Shown in pieces: positions 48,836 to 57,301 of a DNA stretch of 64,000 bases (within the stretch, counting starts at the first letter, position 1; the number at the start of each line of letters is the position of its first letter). Source of the stretch: Blastococcus carthaginiensis (GTDB lineage Bacteria; Actinomycetota; Actinomycetes; Mycobacteriales; Geodermatophilaceae); the NCBI RefSeq assembly GCF_030731085.1, contig NZ_JASNFN010000025.1:18115-82114 (forward strand). Reading direction: 5' to 3'. The position numbers and the translations under genes were made by a program. Below the pieces are notes generated by a model. It saw only the letters and a list, made by a program, of their open reading frames with translations. It made no database searches and was not told the DNA's origin.

Positions 48836-49962
48836 TCGCAGCCGGGTTCGAGCAGCTGCGCGAAGTCGGTCGCGATGGTGGTCCAGGACCACCGCCGCTC
48901 CACCCACGTCCGTCCGGCCCGCCCCATCGCCCGGGCCCGCTCCGGGTCGTCGAGCAGCCCGGCCAGCGCCGTCGCCACTGCCGCGGGTGACCGCGGGTCC
49001 ACCACGTGCCCGGTGACGCCGTCCTGCACCGCTTCGGGGGCTCCCCCGGAGGTGCCGGCCACCACCGGGCGGGCGCAGGCGGCCGCCTCGAGGAACACCA
49101 TGCCGAGCCCCTCGACGTCCAGCCCACCGCGCCGGGTGCGGCAGGGCATGGCGAAGACGTCGCCGGCCGCGTAGTGCGCGGGCAGCTCGTCGTGGTCGAC
49201 CGGGCCGGTGAGGACGACGGAGTCCTGCAGCCCGCGGGCCGCGACCGCGCGGCGGAGCTCCCCCTCGTCCGGCCCACCGCCGACCAGCAGCAGCCGCGCC
49301 GCCGGGTGGCGGGCGAGCACCCGCGGCCACCCCGCGACGAGGACGTCCTGGCCCTTGCGGGCGACCAGCCGCGAGACGCAGACCACGACCGGTGCGTCGC
49401 CCAGGCCGTGGCGCGCGCGCACCGCCGCCCCGTCGACCTCCGGGGTGAAGCGGTCGACGTCGACTCCCGGCGACAGCTGGGCCAGCCGGGTGCGCCCCCC
49501 GAGCGGTGGCGCGAGCCGGTCCCGCGTGTACTCGCTGATGTAGGTGAGGACGTCCAGCCCGGTGGCGATCCGCTGCATCACCTGCCGGCTCCCCGGGAGG
49601 GCCACCCAGCCGGTCTCGTGGCCGTGCGTGGCGCCGACCAGGTGCCGCACCCCGGCGGCCCGCAGCGCGGGCGCGAGCAGCCCCAGCGGTGCGGCCGCGC
49701 CGAAGAACGCGGTGTCGCAGCCGTACCGCCGGACGAGGTCCACGGCCGCGCGTGCCGTCGCCCGCGTCGGGAGCAGCATGCCGGTCGGCCGGCGCACCAC
49801 CGGGTACGGCAGCGCCGCGTCGTGCTCGGCCGAGCCCGGGGTGTCCGAGGCGAGCACGACCAGGGAGTCCGGCGGCCGCCGGTCCAGCAGCGCGGCGACG
49901 AACGTCTGGATGCCGCCCTGCCGGGGCGGGAAGTCGTTGGTGACGACGAGGGTGCGCGTCAC
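48826..49962 (-). CDS. pimB: GT4 glycosyltransferase (PimB-like mannosyltransferase)
   Basis: 378 residues. GT-B fold with VTNDFPPRQGGIQTFV at the N-terminus (glycine-rich acceptor loop), THGHETGWVALPG, VVCVSRLVARKGQDVLV and the EX7E motif (E-GLGMVFL-E) binding the GDP-sugar. The sequence order matches PimB', which adds mannose to PIM1 in mycobacteria, so a phosphatidylinositol mannoside or related glycolipid role is likely. The start overlaps the M48 protease stop by four bases; the stop lies within the inverted repeat. Confidence 0.88.
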   Translation of the reverse strand: MTRTLVVTNDFPPRQGGIQTFVAALLDRRPPDSLVVLASDTPGSAEHDAALPYPVVRRPTGMLLPTRATARAAVDLVRRYGCDTAFFGAAAPLGLLAPALRAAGVRHLVGATHGHETGWVALPGSRQVMQRIATGLDVLTYISEYTRDRLAPPLGGRTRLAQLSPGVDVDRFTPEVDGAAVRARHGLGDAPVVVCVSRLVARKGQDVLVAGWPRVLARHPAARLLLVGGGPDEGELRRAVAARGLQDSVVLTGPVDHDELPAHYAAGDVFAMPCRTRRGGLDVEGLGMVFLEAAACARPVVAGTSGGAPEAVQDGVTGHVVDPRSPAAVATALAGLLDDPERARAMGRAGRTWVERRWSWTTIATDFAQLLEPGCDQA

Positions 49963-51224
49963 GGGCCCTCCAGCCGCGCCCAGTCCGCGGCCATCGCGAT
50001 GCGCTGCGCGGTCGTGGGGTGGCTGCCGAAGAACCAGTGCCAGGCCGCAGGCGGGTCCGGGTCGCCGAGGTTGGTGCCGGCCAGCCGCTGCTGCATGTCG
50101 ACGAACGCCTCCGGGTCGCGGGTGAGCTCGAGGGCGTGCAGGTCCGCGCGCTCCTCGATCTGCCGGGACACCAGGTTCTGCACCGGCGTGGCGAGCAGCC
50201 CGCCGGCGGACACGAGGAACAGCAGCAGCGGCACCACCCGCGGGTCACCGGGTCGTCCGGCGCCGGCCCGGCGGAGCAGCGGCGTCCAGCTCAGCAGCCA
50301 GCCGAGCAGCGCGGTGGCCGCCCCCGCACCCAGTGCGCCCATGAGCGTGCCGGTCAGGACGTCGTCCGCGGCGACGTGCCCCAGCTCGTGCGCCACGATG
50401 GACTCGATCTCGGCGTCGGGCAGCTCGCCGAGCAGGGTGTCGTAGACGACGATCCGCCGGGTCGACCCGAACCCGGAGACGTAGGCGTTCAGCGCCGTCG
50501 TCCGCCGGGAGGCGTCGGAGACCAGCACGTCCTGCACCGGTGTGCCGTTCTCCTCGGCGAGGGCGAGCAGATCGCTGCGGAGCTCCCCCGCCGGTAACGG
50601 TTCGAAGGAGTTGAACGCCGGCTCGATGACCACCGGGTAGAGGAACGACCCGACGACCACCAGGCCGGACGCGGCCGCGCCGGCCCAGGCCCACCAGGTG
50701 CGCGGGGCGCGGCGGGCGAGCCAGAGGAAGGCCAGCAGCACGAGCACGGTCAGCGCCGCGCTGATCGCCAGGGAGACCGCGACGTCGCGCAGCCAGAGCC
50801 ACCAGCTCCGCGTCGAGAGCCCGTAGCTGCTGCGCACCGACTCCGCGTAGGCCGAGATCGGGAGGGTCGCCAGGCGCCCCAGCAGCAGCAGGACCGGCAC
50901 CCCCACCAGCACCTGGAGGGTCCACCGGCCGCCCACCCGCGCCCCCACGGCGCGCATCAGCCGGGCCCCCAGCGGGGTCAGCCCGAGCGCCGCCGACACC
51001 CCCAGACCGAGCACGAGGGAAAGCAGCGAGGCCGGCCGCAGCGCGTCCGCGAAGGCCTCGGCGCGCTCGATCCGGTCGGGGTCCAGCCCGGCGGTCGGAT
51101 CCGGCTCGGTGTACCCCCCGGGCGGTTCCGGCAGCACGGTCCACGGGGTGCGGACGGCGATGACGACGACGACGGCGATCCCGAGCAGGGCCGCGGCCAC
51201 CAGGGCGACCCGGCGAGCGCTCAC
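49959..51224 (-). CDS. M48 family metallopeptidase (Ste24-like)
   Basis: 421 residues with several membrane helices, the CAAX prenyl protease N-terminal layout, and the zinc motif in SIVAHELGHVAADD (HExxH), with the third ligand glutamate near IEERADLHALEL. It is a membrane zinc protease facing the cytoplasm. The GTG start follows TAGGAT by seven bases. The next gene is the PimB-like transferase, coupled by a four-base overlap. Its substrate is unknown; quality control of membrane proteins is the usual role. Confidence 0.9.
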   Translation of the reverse strand: MSARRVALVAAALLGIAVVVVIAVRTPWTVLPEPPGGYTEPDPTAGLDPDRIERAEAFADALRPASLLSLVLGLGVSAALGLTPLGARLMRAVGARVGGRWTLQVLVGVPVLLLLGRLATLPISAYAESVRSSYGLSTRSWWLWLRDVAVSLAISAALTVLVLLAFLWLARRAPRTWWAWAGAAASGLVVVGSFLYPVVIEPAFNSFEPLPAGELRSDLLALAEENGTPVQDVLVSDASRRTTALNAYVSGFGSTRRIVVYDTLLGELPDAEIESIVAHELGHVAADDVLTGTLMGALGAGAATALLGWLLSWTPLLRRAGAGRPGDPRVVPLLLFLVSAGGLLATPVQNLVSRQIEERADLHALELTRDPEAFVDMQQRLAGTNLGDPDPPAAWHWFFGSHPTTAQRIAMAADWARLEGP

Positions 51225-51231
51225 CCGGCCG

Positions 51232-51237
51232 ATCCTA
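51232..51237 (-). promoter_or_regulatory. -10 element for M48-pimB (leaderless)
   Basis: Minus-strand TAGGAT, seven bases before the GTG at 51224. Confidence 0.5.
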
Positions 51238-51313
51238 GTGAGCCGGTCGCCGTCCCCCTCGCCGCCCGCGGGGTGGCGGCGATCCCCGGACGGGGTCCGG
51301 CGCGCCGGCCGGA

Positions 51314-51357
51314 CGACGAGGGCCGGTGATCCCGGGTGGGATCACCGGCCCTCGTCG
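51314..51357 (-). terminator. Hairpin terminator after the NlpC/P60 gene
   Basis: Perfect 20-base stem (51314-51333 with 51338-51357) and four-base loop, 15 bases past the stop at 51372. Confidence 0.85.
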
Positions 51358-51371
51358 AGCACCTGCAGCTG

Positions 51372-52445
51372 TCAGCCCGCGATGCGGCGGGCGCCGTTGT
51401 AGTCGGGCATCGAGTCCAGGCTCCCCACCTTCACCGGCTGGCCGGAGGTGGAGGCGTGCACCATCTGGCCGTTGCCGATGTACATGCCGACGTGGCTGAC
51501 CGGGCTGTAGAAGAACACCAGGTCGCCGGGCTGCAGCTCGCTGCGCGAGACGGGCGTGCCCATCTGGCTCTGCGACCGGCTGGAGTGCGGGAGCGTCACG
51601 CCCGCCGCGGCGTAGGCGTACGAGGTCAGGCCCGAGCAGTCGAAGGCGTTCGGCCCGCCGGCGCCCCAGACGTACGGGTCGCCGATCTGGGCGAGCGCGG
51701 TGTTGACCGCGACCTGGGCGGCCGAGCTCGGCGCGGTGACGGCGCTCGGCGCGGGCAGGGCGGCGCCGCCGTGTGCCTGCGCCACCTGCTCCTGCTGTGG
51801 CGCGGTGAGCGCCTCGTAGCGGCGCTGGTAGTCGGCGATCTTCGCCTCGAGCTCCTCCTGCTGGGCGGCGATCTGCTCCACCGTCCGCTCGGCGTCGGCG
51901 GCGGCCTCCTCGGCGGCGTCGCGGGACTGCTCCGCGCCCTCGGCCGCCTGCGACACCTCCGTGATCACCGCGTTCGTGTGCCCGGCGATGGCGTCGAGGG
52001 TGCCCAGCTGGTCGAGGAGGTGGTCCGCCGAGTCGCTGGTCAGCAGGGCGTGGAGCTGCGACATGCCGCTGCCGGTGTAGGCGCTGCGGGCCAGCCGGCG
52101 GATGTGCCCGTCGAGGGAGCCGATCCGGGCCTCCGCCTCGGCGGCGGCCGCGCTGGCGGCCCGTGCCTCGTCCTGGTGGCGGGCGAGGACGACGCGCGCC
52201 TCGTTGAGCTGCTCGGAGACCACCTCGAGCTCGTGGCTGGCCTCGGCCACCTGGGCGGCGACCTCGTCGGCCGTGCCCGGGACGGCCGACGCCGTCCCCG
52301 GGAGGATCGTGACGGTCACGGCCGTGACGGCGGTGACCAGGAAACCCGAACGGAGCGGACCGAGGCGACGGGCGCGCGAGCTGCACCGGTCGGCGGCGTG
52401 GAGCTGTTCGGGGGCGTGCGTCAGGAGTGCGTGAGGGGTCGCCAC
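51372..52445 (-). CDS. NlpC/P60 peptidoglycan endopeptidase (RipA-like)
   Basis: 357 residues. Signal peptide to about residue 53 (ends near GTASAVPG), a long coiled coil (about 55 to 215, a region that in RipA-like enzymes controls activity), an Ala/Pro-rich linker, then NlpC/P60: the cysteine in FDCSGLTSYAY and the histidine in SHVGMYIGNGQMVHA. It cuts D-Glu-mDAP bonds in the wall after secretion. The leader contains a c-di-AMP riboswitch, in line with known control of wall hydrolases in actinobacteria. Confidence 0.92.
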   Translation of the reverse strand: MATPHALLTHAPEQLHAADRCSSRARRLGPLRSGFLVTAVTAVTVTILPGTASAVPGTADEVAAQVAEASHELEVVSEQLNEARVVLARHQDEARAASAAAAEAEARIGSLDGHIRRLARSAYTGSGMSQLHALLTSDSADHLLDQLGTLDAIAGHTNAVITEVSQAAEGAEQSRDAAEEAAADAERTVEQIAAQQEELEAKIADYQRRYEALTAPQQEQVAQAHGGAALPAPSAVTAPSSAAQVAVNTALAQIGDPYVWGAGGPNAFDCSGLTSYAYAAAGVTLPHSSRSQSQMGTPVSRSELQPGDLVFFYSPVSHVGMYIGNGQMVHASTSGQPVKVGSLDSMPDYNGARRIAG

Positions 52446-52465
52446 GAGCGGCGGCTCTCCGTTTC

Positions 52466-52640
52466 TTCCTCTGCAACCGCCGACCGAGTTAGCTGACGGG
52501 TTCGGGCTGGGAAGACTGGCCCTATCCCCCGCGCACCGGCGGGCCGGCTGCGGGAGAACTCACCCCAGAACTGCGGTGGGTCCCCGGTACACCCCGGGCG
52601 CCAGTGGTGCGCGCCCGGCGGTGATTAGGCGGTGTCCGGT
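52466..52640 (-). ncRNA. c-di-AMP (ydaO/yuaA) riboswitch
   Basis: Read on the minus strand, the motif blocks occur in order: CCGCCTAATC, a variable hairpin, GGTGTACCGGGGACCCACC, GGGGTGAG, and the hallmark CGAACCCGTCAGCTAACTCGG, with AGAGGAAG at the end (52467-52474). This class binds cyclic di-AMP and turns expression off; it often precedes rpf and NlpC/P60 genes in actinobacteria. It ends about 20 bases before the GTG of the hydrolase. Confidence 0.92.
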
Positions 52641-52687
52641 CGAGGCCATCCATCGACGGATGACGACCACCCGGCCGGACGGCGTGA

Positions 52688-52717
52688 ACCTTAACGATCG
52701 TGATACCCCCGTGACAA
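52688..52717 (-). promoter_or_regulatory. Promoter of the riboswitch-controlled hydrolase
   Basis: Minus-strand TTGTCA (52712-52717), 18 bases, TAAGGT (52688-52693), a good sigma-A match. Transcription would start near 52680, before the riboswitch. Confidence 0.6.
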
Positions 52718-52825
52718 ATGATCGCTGGAGAAACCCGTGTGACGAGGATCCCCAGCTCACGGGCGCGCCTCCCCGCCCGACCTCCCGACCCGGGGTAGGG
52801 GGTACCGGTCCGTGCGGGCCCGTGC

Positions 52826-53146
52826 TCACCCCGTGCGCCGGCCCCGGGAGCGGTCACCGTCGTGACCCCCGGCCCCGTCCGGGTGGCGCAGCGGGGGCAC
52901 CAGCCCGCCCTCGGCGAGCGCCCGCACGGCCCGGCGTTCCACCTCGTCGAACTCCACCACCACCCCGGGCGGCGGGACGACGACGTCCTCGGCGGCGGGT
53001 GACGGACCGCCGCGGGGGCGGCCGGTCATGGGCACGACCACCGGGTCGACCCCCTGCCATCCCGGCGGGGCCCCGAGCAGCACGGTCACGACGCAGTCGG
53101 CGCAGCCGGTCCCGCGGGCGGTGCAGGTGTCGCAGTCGATGAGCAT
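52826..53146 (-). CDS. Small cysteine-rich conserved protein
   Basis: 106 residues from the ATG with GGAGGAGAG upstream. The N-terminus has two CxxC pairs (CDTC and CADC), a likely metal site, followed by VVTVLLGAPPG; the C-terminal helix (FDEVERRAVRALAEGGLVPPLR) is the conserved part of this actinobacterial family. No function is known to me. It lies between the two peptidoglycan hydrolase genes on the same strand, but a separate promoter for the next gene breaks the operon. Confidence 0.75.
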   Translation of the reverse strand: MLIDCDTCTARGTGCADCVVTVLLGAPPGWQGVDPVVVPMTGRPRGGPSPAAEDVVVPPPGVVVEFDEVERRAVRALAEGGLVPPLRHPDGAGGHDGDRSRGRRTG

Positions 53147-53234
53147 GGCTTCCTCTCTCCTCCGTGAGTCGCTGCGCACGGTAGGAGCGGTCACCGACAT
53201 TCCCGGCCGCGCCACCGGCGCCGGTCCGGCGTCG

Positions 53235-54980
53235 TCAGCTGCCGGCGTACTCCCAGTGCCACGGCTCCTCGCGCCCGTTGCCCGGATCGGCCCAGGTCGG
53301 GTGCAGGAAGCCGAAGCGGCCGGCGTTGGCCACCATCCAGGCGTACTGCGGGGTGCCGAAGGACTGGACGCCGCCGCACAGGTCCACCGCGAGCCCCCAG
53401 CCGTGGTTGCTCGTGCCCGGGACCGCCGCGAGCGCCGGCTTCTCCCCGTACAGCTTCACCTGGCCAGCGTAGGTGCGGTAGGAGTCGGTGATGCACAGCG
53501 GGCGCCCGAAGTCCGCCGCGTAGGCCGCCGCCATGGCCCGGTAGGCCGCGGCCGCGTCGCACCGCAGGGAGTGCCCGCCGACGCCCAGGGGGCACATCGC
53601 GCTGGGCGGGATCAGGCCGTTCGGGTAGCCGCCCCAGGCGCGGCCGCCGTCGTAGCTGGGCGGGTAGACGGTGTTGCCGCACTCGGTCCGCAGCGCCCCC
53701 GCGGTCGGCTCCGGGACGGCCGCCGGGGACCGCTGGCCCAGGACCGGGCGGCCGATGCCCAGCACCTGGTCACCCGGGAGCGTCCGCACCACCACGGCAC
53801 CGGCCCGGGCGTCGGCGGTGAGCATGGTCCTCGGGTCCAGCGCGATGCCCACGTGCCCCAGGCCGGACTCCGGTGAGCCGAGGAAGACGAGGTCACCGGG
53901 GAGCACGTCGGCGGGGGCCACCGGCGCGGTCCGCGCGAACAGCTCCCCCTGCGTCCCCGGCAGGGAGACCCCGGTCCGGCCGTAGACCGCCTGCACCAGG
54001 GAGCCGCAGTCCCATGAGTCCGGCCCCGCCGTCCCGGGGGCGTAGGGCTGCCCCAGGGCCTCCATCGCGCCGCCGACCGCGGCGAGCGTCTCCACGGGCA
54101 GCACGAGCAGCGAGGTGGGGCGACCGGGCAGCTGGGCCACCCCGCGCTGGGCACCACCCCCGCCCGCGCCCACCGGCACCAGGCGGTCGGGCAGGGCCAG
54201 CCCGGGGTCGCGCAGCGCGGACGCCGGCACCTCCGCCAGCCCCGCGGCGCGGAGCTGGTCGACGTAGGCCCGCCAGCTCGCCGCCGTCTGCTCGTTGACG
54301 GCGAGCTGCTCCCGCTGGAGCTGGGCGAGCTGACCGTCGACGACGGCGAGCGCGTCGCCGAGCTCGGCGGTGACCGCCTCGGCCGCCGCCTCGAGCTCGG
54401 CCACCCGGGCGCCCACCTCGTCCGCCCGCGTCCGGGCCTGGTCCAGCGCGGCCTGGGCGCGCGCCTGCTCGTCCAGCGCGGCGCGCCGGTGGCCCTCCGC
54501 GACGCCGATCACCCGGGCCGCGTGCGCATCGACCACGTCGAGGAACCCCAGGCCGGAGAGCACCTCCCCCGGGTCGCCGCCGCTGAGCAGCAGGGTCAGC
54601 GGGGTGAGGGCGCCACCGTCCCGGTAGACGGCCGCGGCGTAGTCGGCCACCTCCCGCTGGTACCCGGCCAGCACGCCCTGCGCCGCGTCGAGGACCGCCT
54701 GCGCCTCGCCGACGGCCCGCTGGGCCCCGGCGAGCGCCTCGCGGGCGGCGACGACCTCGGCCTGGCGGGCCCGCAGCTCGTCCTGGACCTCCGCGGCGCG
54801 CCGCTGCAGCCGGTCAAGGTCGGGGCTCTCCAGCACGCCGGAGGTGCCGCCCGGCTGGTCGCTGGGCGCGGCGGCGGCCGGCCCGCCCGGCAGCAGCACC
54901 AGCACGCAGGCCGCGAGGGCCGCGACCGCCACCCGCCGCCGGGCCCGGCCGGACGGGTGCGCCCAGGAGCGCGCGGGCAT
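53235..54980 (-). CDS. NlpC/P60 plus VanY-type carboxypeptidase fusion
   Basis: 581 residues from the ATG with GGAGGTGG upstream. Signal peptide (about 1 to 40), coiled coil (about 50 to 240, RipC-like), NlpC/P60 domain (about 285 to 410) with WDCGSLVQAVYG and LGHVGIALD, then a D-Ala-D-Ala carboxypeptidase domain of peptidase family M15B (about 455 to 581) with TDSYRTYAGQ, SNHGWGLAVDL (zinc-binding HxxxxxxD) and EPWHWEY. The two activities would cut different bonds of the same stem peptide. The NlpC motif reads DCGS instead of the usual DCSG. Confidence 0.85.
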   Translation of the reverse strand: MPARSWAHPSGRARRRVAVAALAACVLVLLPGGPAAAAPSDQPGGTSGVLESPDLDRLQRRAAEVQDELRARQAEVVAAREALAGAQRAVGEAQAVLDAAQGVLAGYQREVADYAAAVYRDGGALTPLTLLLSGGDPGEVLSGLGFLDVVDAHAARVIGVAEGHRRAALDEQARAQAALDQARTRADEVGARVAELEAAAEAVTAELGDALAVVDGQLAQLQREQLAVNEQTAASWRAYVDQLRAAGLAEVPASALRDPGLALPDRLVPVGAGGGGAQRGVAQLPGRPTSLLVLPVETLAAVGGAMEALGQPYAPGTAGPDSWDCGSLVQAVYGRTGVSLPGTQGELFARTAPVAPADVLPGDLVFLGSPESGLGHVGIALDPRTMLTADARAGAVVVRTLPGDQVLGIGRPVLGQRSPAAVPEPTAGALRTECGNTVYPPSYDGGRAWGGYPNGLIPPSAMCPLGVGGHSLRCDAAAAYRAMAAAYAADFGRPLCITDSYRTYAGQVKLYGEKPALAAVPGTSNHGWGLAVDLCGGVQSFGTPQYAWMVANAGRFGFLHPTWADPGNGREEPWHWEYAGS

Positions 54981-55177
54981 CGCCGACCACCTCCAGGCAA
55001 CGGGCCGGTCGCGCGGGCGGCGACGGGCGCTGGCGTGCATGGTGACCCGTGCGGGGGCGGAAAGCCAGGTGGTCCCCGGACCCGGCGCCCCGCTCCCCCT
55101 GGTCGGGCGGCCCACGGCCCCCCGCCCGGGGGGTGGCCGGCCCGGCGCGCGTCCCCCGGAGTGTCAGCACCCCGACC

Positions 55178-55183
55178 TAGCGT
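55178..55183 (+). promoter_or_regulatory. -10 element for the DEDDh/GIY-YIG gene (leaderless)
   Basis: TAGCGT, seven bases before the GTG at 55191. Confidence 0.5.
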
Positions 55184-55190
55184 CCGCCCC

Positions 55191-56972
55191 GTGCCACCTC
55201 CCCCAGCACCGCCGCGCTACGAGCAGGTCTCCATCGCCGACGTCGGGACGCCGCTGGCGCAGGTGACGTTCGTCGTCGTCGACCTGGAGACCACCGGCGG
55301 CTCGCCGAAGGACAGCGCGATCACCGAGATCGGCGCCGTCCGGGTCCGCGGCGGCCAGGTGCTCGGCGAGTTCCAGACGCTCGTGGACCCAGGGCACGAG
55401 ATCCCGCCCTACATCAGCGTGCTCACCGGCATCACCTCGACGATGGTCGCCACGGCCCCGCGGATCGGCGCCGTGCTCCCGGCCTTCCTCGAGTTCGCCC
55501 GCGGTGCGGTCCTCGTCGCGCACAACGCCCCGTTCGACCTCGGGTTCCTCAGGGCGGCGTGCGCCGAGAACGGGATGGCGTGGCCCGCGGCGGCCTCCGT
55601 CGACACCGCCGTCCTCGCCCGTCGGCTGCTCAGCCGCGACGAGGTGCCCAACTGCAAGCTGGCCACCCTGGCCCCGTACTTCTCGGCCACCACCTCACCC
55701 ACGCACCGGGCCCTGGACGATGCCCGGGCCACCGTCGACGTGCTCCACGGGCTCTTCGAGCGGCTCGGGCCGCTCGGCGTCACCACCCTGGAGGAGCTGA
55801 CCGGGCTGACCCGGCAGGTCGATCCCGAGCGCCGGCGGAAGCGGCACCTGGCCGACGCCGTGCCGCACGGGCCCGGCGTCTACCTCTTCCGCGGCCCGAA
55901 GGACGAACCCCTCTACGTCGGCACCTCCGGCGACCTGCGCAGCCGGGTCCGCAGCTACTTCACGTCGGGCGAGCAGCGCAGCCGGATCACCGAGATGGTG
56001 GGGCTCGCGCAACGCGTGGAGGCCATCCCCTGCGCGCACGCGCTGGAGGCGGCGGTCCGCGAGCTGCGCCTGATCGCCCGGCACAAACCGCGGTACAACC
56101 GCCGGTCCCGCTTCCCCGAGCGGGCGCTGTGGGTCCGGCTCACCGAGGAGCCCTTCCCCCGGCTGTCGGTGGTGCGCCGGGTCCGTCCCGACGCCGGGGT
56201 GTTCCTCGGGCCGTTCCCCGACCGCCGCGCCGCCGACGCCGCCGTGGCCGCCGTCCACGAGGTGCTGCCACTGCGGCAGTGCACCGCCCGGTTGTCGCCC
56301 CGCACGCCGGTCAGCGCCTGCGCGCTGGCCGACATGGGGCGGTGCGGCGCCCCCTGCACCGGCGCCCAGTCGGTTCCCGAGTACGCCGGGGTGGCGGCGG
56401 TCTTCGCCGCGGCGGTCGGCCACGACCCCCGCCCCCTGCTCGGGCCGCTGCTCGAGCGGGTGGAGCGGCTGGCGGGCGAGGAGCGCTACGAGGACGCCGC
56501 CGTGCTGCGCGACCGGGTGGCCGTGCTCGTGCGGGCCGTCCGGCGGCGGCAACGGCTGGCGTCGCTCGCCGCCGTCCCCGAGCTCGTGCTCGCCCGGCCC
56601 GACGGCGAGGGCGGCTGGGAGCTCTCCGTCGTCCGGTACGGGCGCCTCGCCGCCGCCGGGAACGCGCCGCGCGGCAGCACCGTCCGCAGCGTGCTGCCCG
56701 GTCTGCTGGCGACCGCGGAGACCGTGCCCGGCACCGACGCCGAGCACCCCACGACGGCCGACGAGACCGAACTCGTCCTGCGCTGGCTGGAGAAGCCCGG
56801 CACCCGGCTGGTGCAGCTCACCGGCACCCTGGCCTGCGCGGCGCCCGGCACGGGGGCCTACAGCGGTTTCCTGGCGCGCGTGGAGGCCGGGCGCGACGCG
56901 AGCGATCCCTTCGCCGACGGGCGGTCGCTGGGCACCCGCGCCCGTCCCGAGCGGATAGCATCCCCGGCGTGA
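55191..56972 (+). CDS. DEDDh exonuclease fused to a UvrC-like GIY-YIG nuclease
   Basis: 593 residues from the GTG at 55191. N-terminal exonuclease (about 20 to 190) like DNA polymerase III epsilon: VVVDLETTGGSP, HNAPFDLGFL and HRALDDARATVDVL. A GIY-YIG domain follows (about 220 to 300: GPGVYLFRGPKDEPLYVG), then a UvrC/Cho-like region with CALADMGRCGAPCTG and a UVR-like segment; the UvrC C-terminal RNase H and HhH domains are absent. The Rv2191 protein of M. tuberculosis has, as I recall, the same design. A repair role with combined nick and trim activity is inferred. Confidence 0.9.
   Translation: MPPPPAPPRYEQVSIADVGTPLAQVTFVVVDLETTGGSPKDSAITEIGAVRVRGGQVLGEFQTLVDPGHEIPPYISVLTGITSTMVATAPRIGAVLPAFLEFARGAVLVAHNAPFDLGFLRAACAENGMAWPAAASVDTAVLARRLLSRDEVPNCKLATLAPYFSATTSPTHRALDDARATVDVLHGLFERLGPLGVTTLEELTGLTRQVDPERRRKRHLADAVPHGPGVYLFRGPKDEPLYVGTSGDLRSRVRSYFTSGEQRSRITEMVGLAQRVEAIPCAHALEAAVRELRLIARHKPRYNRRSRFPERALWVRLTEEPFPRLSVVRRVRPDAGVFLGPFPDRRAADAAVAAVHEVLPLRQCTARLSPRTPVSACALADMGRCGAPCTGAQSVPEYAGVAAVFAAAVGHDPRPLLGPLLERVERLAGEERYEDAAVLRDRVAVLVRAVRRRQRLASLAAVPELVLARPDGEGGWELSVVRYGRLAAAGNAPRGSTVRSVLPGLLATAETVPGTDAEHPTTADETELVLRWLEKPGTRLVQLTGTLACAAPGTGAYSGFLARVEAGRDASDPFADGRSLGTRARPERIASPA
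56956..56961 (+). promoter_or_regulatory. Internal -10 for the RAM-domain gene (leaderless)
   Basis: TAGCAT within the last codons of the nuclease gene, seven bases before the GTG at 56969. Confidence 0.45.
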
Positions 56973-57256
56973 TCACCGCCATCGTGATGATCGACGCCGC
57001 CACCGACTCGATCGCCGAGGTCGCGCAGGCCGTCGCCGAGCTCGACGGGGTCAGCGAGGTCTACTCCGTCGCCGGCGAGGCCGATCTGATCGCCATCGTC
57101 CGCGTCCGCGAGTTCGAGCAGGTCGCCGAGGTGATCGCCGGCCGGATCAACAAGGTCCCCGGGGTCGTCGACACCGACACCCACATCGCCTTCCGCGCGT
57201 ACTCGCGGCACGACCTCGAGGCGGCCTTCTCCATCGGGTTCGACACCGACGCCTGA
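56969..57256 (+). CDS. Lrp/AsnC ligand-binding (RAM) domain protein
   Basis: 95 residues; GTG overlaps the nuclease stop by four bases. The whole protein is one RAM (ACT-like) domain: AIVMIDAATDSIAEVAQAVAEL, VYSVAGEADLIAIVRV, and VPGVVDTDTHIAFRAYS. There is no DNA-binding domain, as in stand-alone RAM proteins that bind amino acids or modulate larger Lrp partners. It converges on trpD with a 45-base gap; a role linked to tryptophan synthesis is only a guess. Confidence 0.85.
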   Translation: MITAIVMIDAATDSIAEVAQAVAELDGVSEVYSVAGEADLIAIVRVREFEQVAEVIAGRINKVPGVVDTDTHIAFRAYSRHDLEAAFSIGFDTDA

Positions 57257-57301
57257 CGGAGCACCCCGTCCCTCGCGAGCTCGGGGAGCCTCTGGACGGG
57301 C

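Noticed and set aside
46859..50248. Long minus-strand frame of about 1129 codons over fadD15 and the pimB region
   Set aside because: It is antisense to fadD15 and out of phase with the glycosyltransferase; composition is that of a shadow frame.
57265..57300. CCCGTCC/GGACGGG stem between the RAM gene and trpD as a terminator
   Set aside because: Only seven pairs around a 22-base loop with no T tract; too weak to list.
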